From positions 1 to 10,036 of the forward strand of contig QUTJ01031142.1 in NCBI GenBank assembly GCA_003573635.1: a stretch of 10,036 bases of DNA, written 5' to 3'. The DNA is from Goniomonas avonlea (lineage: Eukaryota > Cryptophyceae > Goniomonadida > Goniomonadaceae). The number at the start of each line of letters is the position of its first letter. Within the stretch, counting starts at the first letter, position 1. The position numbers and the translations under genes are program-made. Shown here piece by piece: positions 6,407 to 10,036 of the stretch. Under the pieces are notes generated by a model that worked only from the letters and a program-made list of their open reading frames with translations, ran no database searches and was not told the DNA's origin.

Positions 6407-6640
6407 GTACGTCCTTGTCGCGCTTTCTTAGGTTGCGGACAGACTGTTGGACCTTGTCAGGGAGAGCGTCTTTGTTGTTTTCTCTTCGGCTACAGAGACC
6501 TTCGCGCCTTGTCAAAGGTGGGCTTGTAATCTTCTTCGGGCGCATGCATGGACCTTGTCGAGGGTGAGGTGAGCTTGTAATTTTCTCAGGGCGCATACTG
6601 GTTGACACTGCATGGACCTTGTCGGGCGGTGAGCTGAGCC
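6389..6640 (+). repeat. Degenerate repeat carrying copies of the exon tail and 5' splice site
   Basis: Related segments beginning GAGACCTT or GGACCTTGTC occur at about 6389 (the exon tail itself), 6449, 6495, 6550 and 6614. Exon tail plus donor AGAGACCTTGGGCCTTCC-CGAGG|GTACGT is echoed by AGAGACCTTCGCGCCTTGTC-AAAG|GTGGGC and by GGACCTTGTCGAGG|GTGAGG. Each later copy except the second has its own plausible donor (GTGGGC, GTGAGG, GTGAGC). Spacing varies from about 46 to 64 bases. Confidence 0.6.
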
Positions 6641-7132
6641 TCCCACCCGACCTGGCGGCAAGTGATGGTTCTGGGCTCTTCAGACTCTGGAGCTGAACGA
6701 TCCTTCAACTAAGTGGGAGTCTTGTTAGAGACATGCGTCAGTGTAGCACGTTATGACTGACAGGGTTATTTTGTGACGCGTATGATAACGCGTATCGCGA
6801 TATGGTTACCTGGATCATTCTTGCTCCCTGTCTAGTTGTCCTCCTGGTACTCCTCCCTTTGTACGGTTGCACTCCTCCAGGTACTTTGTAGCTCCTCCTG
6901 GTAGTCTTCCCTTTGTAGACCTTCCTGCATGTTTGGACTTCTCCAGGTGCTTTGTAGCTCCTCGGCTTCCTGTGTCGCTCCTCTTCCTGTTGAAGCCCCT
7001 CCTGTAAGCGGCACTGTTGCCGTGATGCTGGAGCGGTCAGTATTGTGATGGTGAAGCTGTTGGCACTGTGACGCGCCTGGGTAATCGAGGGCGGCGTGCT
7101 CCTGTCTGTCCCTTACTTGGTGAGGCGCCGAG
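6641..7132 (+). other. Intron body upstream of GAF4, with a pyrimidine-rich repeat
   Basis: No coding feature is supported here. At 6836-6970 there is an imperfect long repeat on the theme GTCCTCCTGGTACTCCTCCC followed by TTTGTA; two main copies of roughly 53-65 bases carry CTCCAGGTACTTTGTAG and CTCCAGGTGCTTTGTAG. The reverse strand is open across it because of the repeat. At 6776-6802 two ACGCGTAT boxes and the perfect palindrome TATCGCGATA stand out. The predicted acceptor lies around 7124-7140. Confidence 0.4.
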
Positions 7133-7274
7133 GCGTAGAGGGTACAGCGTCGTTCTTACTGACAGCCTAAATCAGGAGCACACCAGACACCTCCCACAAT
7201 CACCCGGCGGCATCACCGCGGGCGCAGCAGCACGGTCGGGCAGGCGGAGAGGCGAGCAGCGTGGTGCAGTCCAA
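7133..7274 (+). CDS. GAF4, first strand and middle segment (exon)
   Basis: This encodes RRGYSVVLTDSLNQEHTRHL, PQSPGGITAGAAARSG and GEQRGAVQ. It covers the first strand (Y-S-V-V-L-T-D), then L-P-x-x-x-G-G-I-T-A-G-A-A-A-R-S-G, which is a good GAF core motif (compare G-I-A-G-x-V-A-x-T-G). It ends CAA|GTACGT at 7274/7275, a strong donor in phase 0. The 5' end is chosen at GCCGAG (7132) to match phase 2 from the preceding exon; several AGs nearby compete. Confidence 0.5.
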
Positions 7275-8142
7275 GTACGTGCTGACCCGGAGACCGTCAA
7301 GCCGCGAGGAGCACACCGAGGCAGAGGTGTAGCCGCGGCCCCTTGCCCTCTTGGTCTTTGGATGGCTGCAGCCTGGTGTCTCATTGCTGAATGGACGTAC
7401 TTGTGCGATTTGACTTTTCACATCCAACAAGATGATGCACCGAGTCATGGTCTCGTCAGCGATGGATTGCTGTAACGAGTGCGCAGGAGGCGGAGCAGGT
7501 GCACAGCGTGCGCTGCGGGCTGGCCGGCTTCTGCGCCCGAAGAAACAAAGTGGTGCACGCTGCCACGCCACTGCTGCACCCACAGTTCGATGGTCCGGCT
7601 CTTTTGTCAGTCATAGTGATTTAGTGACTGAGACCGTGAACTCTTCTGGTTTGGTAGTCGACGGTAGTGCTGTGCCGTGGCAGTCGATCGTGGCAGTCCA
7701 GTGCAGATTCCACGGTTGTCGCACGAGCGTGCTGCCTGAGCAGACCTTGTCTGCCTCTCTGCCTCCTCCTCCTCGAAAGTAACGTTGGGCCAACCGAGTG
7801 TCTGGTCTGGCGCCTTCTGTCTCTCCCGCCCCTCTCTGCCTCCTCAGAGTAACGTGGCTCCTTCTGTCTCTCTCACCTCTGCCTCGTCCTCTTCAAAGTA
7901 ACGTGGCTCCTTCTGTCTCTCTCACCTCTGTCTCGTCCTCTTCAAAGTAACGTGGCTCCTTCTGTCTCTCTCACCTCTGCCTCCTCCTGCTACTGGTGTT
8001 CTGCTTGGCAGACGGTAGACTGCCTCTCCACAGCCGCCCCACACTCTGAACAACGCCATCCAATCTCTGCGTGCTGCTGCAGGCATACGGATATTTTGTA
8101 GTGTGAATATGCCACTGTTTCTGTGTTTGTTTGCGCTAACAG
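7275..8142 (+). other. Long intron region between GAF4 halves, possibly with an unresolved exon
   Basis: The flanking exons (phase 0 exit, phase 2 entry) cannot be joined directly, so at least one further exon should lie here. The best candidate is within about 7611-7782, after CTCTTTTGTCAG, where a frame reads SSGLVVDGSAVPWQSIVAVQ. I cannot fix its limits or prove it is coding. The rest holds a pyrimidine-rich minisatellite (7848-7990, listed separately) and the final acceptor GTTTGTTTGCGCTAACAG. Confidence 0.4.
7848..7990 (+). repeat. 49-base pyrimidine-rich tandem repeat, about 3 copies
   Basis: Copies start at 7848, 7897 and 7946 with AGTAACGTGGCTCCTTCTGT and continue through a C/T-rich tract ending TCTTCAA. 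A diverged relative starts near 7778 (AGTAACGTTGGG). Each start reads as AAA|GTAACG or AGA|GTAACG, a possible donor, and each copy also contributes a long pyrimidine tract. Confidence 0.85.
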
Positions 8143-8384
8143 ATACGCAGCCGGCGTTGACGTTTGCCATCCGTGCGAGGAGCAGCCCAGGGACATCGTC
8201 TGCATTCCCCTCCACCAGCCGTGCCGACCAGGCGGCCGGGTTGTTGGAGTCCTGCAGGTCCGTGCTCCTCGGTCTATCCTCAGGGATTGTTCACACCTCC
8301 AGCGCCAATGTTGGACCGACGAGCGTGCCCTGTGCTGCGTCGTGCTCTTCCAGTTCGGCTGCAAGAGCCCAGAAAGTGCAAAAC
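8143..8384 (+). CDS. GAF4, C-terminal half (exon)
   Basis: Entered in phase 2 after GTTTGTTTGCGCTAACAG, this reads YAAGVDVCHPCEEQPRDIVC, IPLHQPCRPGGRVVGVLQV and WTDERALCCVVLFQFGCKS. The V-D turn, I-V-C-I-P strand, G-G-R-V-V-G-V-L-Q-V strand and T-D-E-R-A-L helix start are all where a GAF domain has them; a D-E pair is kept but the N-K is not. I end it at AAAC|GTACAG (8384/8385, phase 1), giving a 47-base intron to CACCTAG (8431). Unspliced, the frame stops at 8429-8431. Confidence 0.6.
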
Positions 8385-8431
8385 GTACAGCGTTAACACG
8401 AGTGCAAAAAGAGAGTATTCAAGCCACCTAG

Positions 8432-8499
8432 GAGCTGCAGAGCAGTCACGGTTCCATAGGTCCACAAGAGTTGTCGCAAGCAATGGCAGCCGCACCGTG
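8432..8499 (+). CDS. Linker exon between GAF4 and GAF5
   Basis: Entered with phase 1 and left in phase 0, this reads AAEQSRFHRSTRVVASNGSR then TV, a basic linker without a recognisable domain. It is placed because both junctions keep phase: CACCTAG|GAGCTG upstream and CACCGTG|GTACGT downstream, the latter a strong donor. Intron 8500-8584 (85 bases) ends GCTGCAG. It contains two imperfect copies of a TTGACACACCC segment. Confidence 0.45.
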
Positions 8500-8584
8500 G
8501 TACGTGCGCATGCCTTGTTGACACACCCTGCGCTGCAAGTCCACTCCTCAGTTGTGAGGGCACACTTGACACACCCCGCTGCAG

Positions 8585-8674
8585 GTGCACTCCCTCAGCT
8601 CTGCCGGCATCACCTCGGTGCGAGCCGCAGAGGAGGGGGCGAGACTCCTCGAGGCTGCGGCGACAGCGTGGTGG
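8585..8674 (+). CDS. GAF5, N-terminal helix (exon)
   Basis: This encodes SSAGITSVRAAEEGARLLEA then AATAWW, a long amphipathic helix matching the start of a GAF domain. The frame stops shortly after, so a splice is needed: GTG|GTGGGT (8671) or TGG|GTGTGA (8675). The second keeps phase 0 with the next segment but makes the following intron only 34 bases, so the junction is uncertain. Confidence 0.45.
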
Positions 8675-8708
8675 GTGTGACGCTGCGCCTGCCTGCGAAG
8701 AGGTGGAG

Positions 8709-8749
8709 GGCGTGGTGGACACGCGCATCGTGTTCCGACATGTGCGAGG
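8709..8749 (+). CDS. GAF5, first strand (short exon, tentative)
   Basis: The frame reads GVVDTRIVFRHVR, a plausible first GAF strand directly following the AAATAW helix in GAF order (compare AEAVDAERCVLYF in GAF2). It ends CGAGG|GTGACG in phase 2, which agrees with one possible acceptor of the next exon (9076). It is short and based on weak splice sites. A different exon could lie in 8750-9050. Confidence 0.3.
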
Positions 8750-8930
8750 GTGACGCAGCAAGTGGGCGACTGTTGGGCACGGACCTCGTGGACTGCCACA
8801 AGGTGGCGTTACCACAATAAGCTTTGGACCTTGGATTTCTCTGTCCTTGTCTGTGAGATAAAGTTGTTTCGTAATTTCGTTTCGATATCGCAGACATGCC
8901 ACCACGATCGAGTTGCCTTGCCTCTGCCCT

Positions 8931-9076
8931 CGTCTCTCCCTAGGGCCTGGTTCTGCCCTTGTCTCTCACAGACCTTGGTTCTGCCCTTGTCTCTCACAGG
9001 CCTGGTTCTGCCCTTGTCTCTCTCAGACCTTGGTTCTGCCCTTGTCTCTCACAGGCCTGGTTCTGCCATGTCTCAG
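8931..9076 (+). repeat. 27/28-base tandem repeat made of 3' splice-site copies
   Basis: Copies start CTGCCCTTGTCTCTCACAG and continue with GCCTGGTT or ACCTTGGTT: 8953-8980, 8981-9007, 9008-9035 and 9036-9062. A diverged copy lies on each side (from about 8925, and 9063-9076). Each unit is a pyrimidine tract, a CAG and a G-C-C-T-G-G-T-T exon-like head. The frame through GCCTGGTTCTGCC reads G-L-V-L-P, the strand that precedes the GLG motif of GAF5, so each unit copies an intron end plus an exon start. Confidence 0.9.
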
Positions 9077-9160
9077 AGGCCTCGGTGTTGCAGTCGCCGC
9101 GCTGCGACAAGAAATTGTTTTGCGGCCCACCCCGTCATCAGCCCCACCTAACACACCCAG
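9077..9160 (+). CDS. GAF5, middle segment (exon)
   Basis: This encodes GLGVAVAALRQEIVLRPTPS then SAPPNTP, parallel to GAAVEALKRGKAVACQDKLQ of GAF2. The start may be the CAG at 9076 (phase 2) or the CACAG at 9054, which would add LVLPCLR, a good strand for this position. It ends ACCCAG|GTAGAG at 9160/9161 in phase 2, the same relative place and phase as the GAF2 intron at 3492. Unspliced, the frame stops at once (TAG). Confidence 0.55.
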
Positions 9161-9401
9161 GTAGAGTCACGACCGTCGTACCGCCAATGAGAACGAGAGA
9201 TGGCAGAGAGAGATGACTCGATATCCAGGTCCGGTCTCAACATGAGTCCCAATTAAGGCATTGAGCTCTACGGTTGTCCAGTGCCCACCTGCCTCCACCT
9301 GCAGTGTGCCCGGTGTCTGTGACCACTCAGGTTCTCGCGGATAAAGTGCCACACCTGCCCTCCTTTTTCAGCTCGTGCGGTCGGCTGTACGTAATCTGCA
9401 G
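9161..9401 (+). other. Predicted intron between GAF5 exons
   Basis: This 241-base intron runs from GTAGAG to TACGTAATCTGCAG. Near its end TACGTAATCTGCAGG is followed by the similar TACGCAATCTGCAACC across the boundary, a small duplication of the 3' splice-site region. I see no coding feature inside. Confidence 0.5.
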
Positions 9402-9457
9402 GTTCTACGCAATCTGCAACCCAGAGGGGGACGACACAAACGCATGTCAGACAACAG
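9402..9457 (+). CDS. GAF5, acidic-turn segment (short exon)
   Basis: Entered in phase 2, the split codon becomes AGG (Arg) and the sequence reads RFYAICNPEGDDTNACQTT. This fits the GAF stretch R-F-x-x-x-x-N-x-E-V-D-x-x-T-G, with G-D replacing V-D. It ends ACAACAG|GTCAGT at 9457/9458, a good donor in phase 1. Confidence 0.45.
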
Positions 9458-9722
9458 GTCAGTGACAAAGTTTATACAGTTGCGCCTGACCTTTGTCTGG
9501 CCACACCTCGACCGCCACGGCTGACCAGTGACGGTCTCTGATCACGTGACAGCGGCTGACCACGCTTCGAGGGTTGGTGTGTGACAACGTGGCCTGTGCG
9601 CCACCATAGAGCAGAGGGACAGGCGCGAGCATTCCGGATAAGGCTCCGATCACACATCACATTACGGGGTTGACAAGCCGCCGCCGCTTGGACAGTGCAA
9701 GCCTGCGAAACGCAGGCGGCGC
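9458..9722 (+). other. Unresolved region between GAF5 exons
   Basis: The next GAF strand is expected here. A frame from 9480 reads LRLTFVWPHLDRHG, which could be that strand (L-x-F-V-x-P), but it does not join the neighbours in phase. A second candidate, SLRNAGGAVLATL, lies at about 9700-9735 in another frame. TCACGTGA (9542-9549) is a palindromic E-box-like site of unknown relevance. Confidence 0.3.
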
Positions 9723-9841
9723 AGTCTTGGCAACGCTGTGCACGACGTCGGGTTGGGCAACAGGAATCTCGCTATGTACATCTCGTCGGTCTTGGCTGAC
9801 CTGTCAGACTTACACAGACCTGCACCTGTGCCGGCTTACAG
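9723..9841 (+). CDS. GAF5, C-terminal helix (exon, tentative)
   Basis: This frame reads SLGNAVHDVGLGNRNLAMYI then SSVLADLSDLHRPAPVPAY; the helix N-L-A-M-Y-I-S-S-V-L-A-D-L-S-D-L resembles a GAF closing helix. The acceptor would be GGCGGCGCAG (9721-9722 region) and the donor CTTACAG|GTCGTA at 9841/9842 in phase 2. If not spliced, the frame continues to a TAA near 9903, which could instead be the gene end. An AATAAA (9858-9863) lies before that stop and so does not help decide. Confidence 0.35.
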
Positions 9842-9954
9842 GTCGTACGTATACATAAATAAAGCGACGAGTAACGCCGCATCTCTCGTGAGAGAAAAAA
9901 CATAAATCGGACGAGTGAGTGACCACCGAGTTGCACCTGCGCCATCCGACATGT

Positions 9955-10036
9955 CAGCCGGCACAGGTGCCAAGTCTGACCTGTCGCACAGGTGCCAAGT
10001 CTGACCTGTCAGCCGGGACAGGTGCCAAGTCTGACC
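9955..10036 (+). repeat. 25-31-base tandem repeat cut by the window end
   Basis: About three copies of CACAGGTGCCAAGTCTGACC plus TGT and a variable CAGCCGG run off the right edge. Each holds a CAG|GTGCCA donor-like site, the same octamer AGGTGCCA as the 2651-2731 array. The segment CTGACCTGTCAG with a nearby CACAG is also found in the predicted exon at 9796-9817, so the unit is probably a copy of that exon stretch. GCACCTGTGCCGGCT (9826-9841) is inverted relative to the array and could pair with it. Confidence 0.8.

Noticed and set aside
9858-9863. AATAAA as a polyadenylation signal ending the gene
   Set aside because: It lies inside a frame still open to about 9903, with no supporting downstream GT-rich element that I can identify; it may be chance.
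1-10036. Transposon, rRNA or tRNA genes
   Set aside because: I found no transposase or reverse-transcriptase motifs, no long terminal inverted repeats, and no cloverleaf or rRNA-like sequence on either strand.

Overview
This window looks like nuclear DNA of a fairly GC-rich, probably unicellular eukaryote. The evidence is a set of GT-AG introns whose phases agree across predicted exons, no bacterial ribosome-binding sites or operons, protein homology broken into short exons, and abundant intronic minisatellites. I cannot name the lineage.

Everything I can support lies on the + strand, and I read it as one large gene running off the right edge. It could instead be two adjacent genes. Layout: a promoter-like leader with an E2F-type box (1-284); a long first exon for an N-terminal region with a coiled coil (349 to about 1287); a helical linker (about 1460-1518); then a tandem series of degenerate GAF domains. 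GAF1 spans 1620-2652 and GAF2 spans 2851-3813. A 1650-base exon (3875-5524) follows, with a small winged-helix-like (LOTUS/OST-HTH-like) segment and a disordered tail that carries three 21-residue repeats. GAF3 spans 5708-6114, GAF4 about 6260-8384 and GAF5 about 8432-9841. No output domain (cyclase, phosphodiesterase, kinase) is visible, so the catalytic role, if any, lies outside the window or is absent. GAF domains bind small molecules such as cyclic nucleotides or mediate dimerisation, so a sensory or scaffold role is the family-level inference.

The GAF calls come from my reading of the motif order: a hydrophobic strand such as ARVFIV, a G-x-A-V-x-A-L segment, an EVD-like acidic turn, a CLPV or AVPI strand, a G-x-VLxVxEL strand, then the C-terminal helix. 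Exon ends were chosen by joining these motifs at GT-AG sites with matching phase. Several joins are clean; others, flagged below, are not resolved.

The most unusual feature is that most larger introns carry their own short tandem repeat. In several cases the unit spans or copies the neighbouring exon-intron boundary, so 5' or 3' splice sites are themselves tandemly duplicated. This fits intron growth or birth by tandem duplication of AGGT-containing segments.
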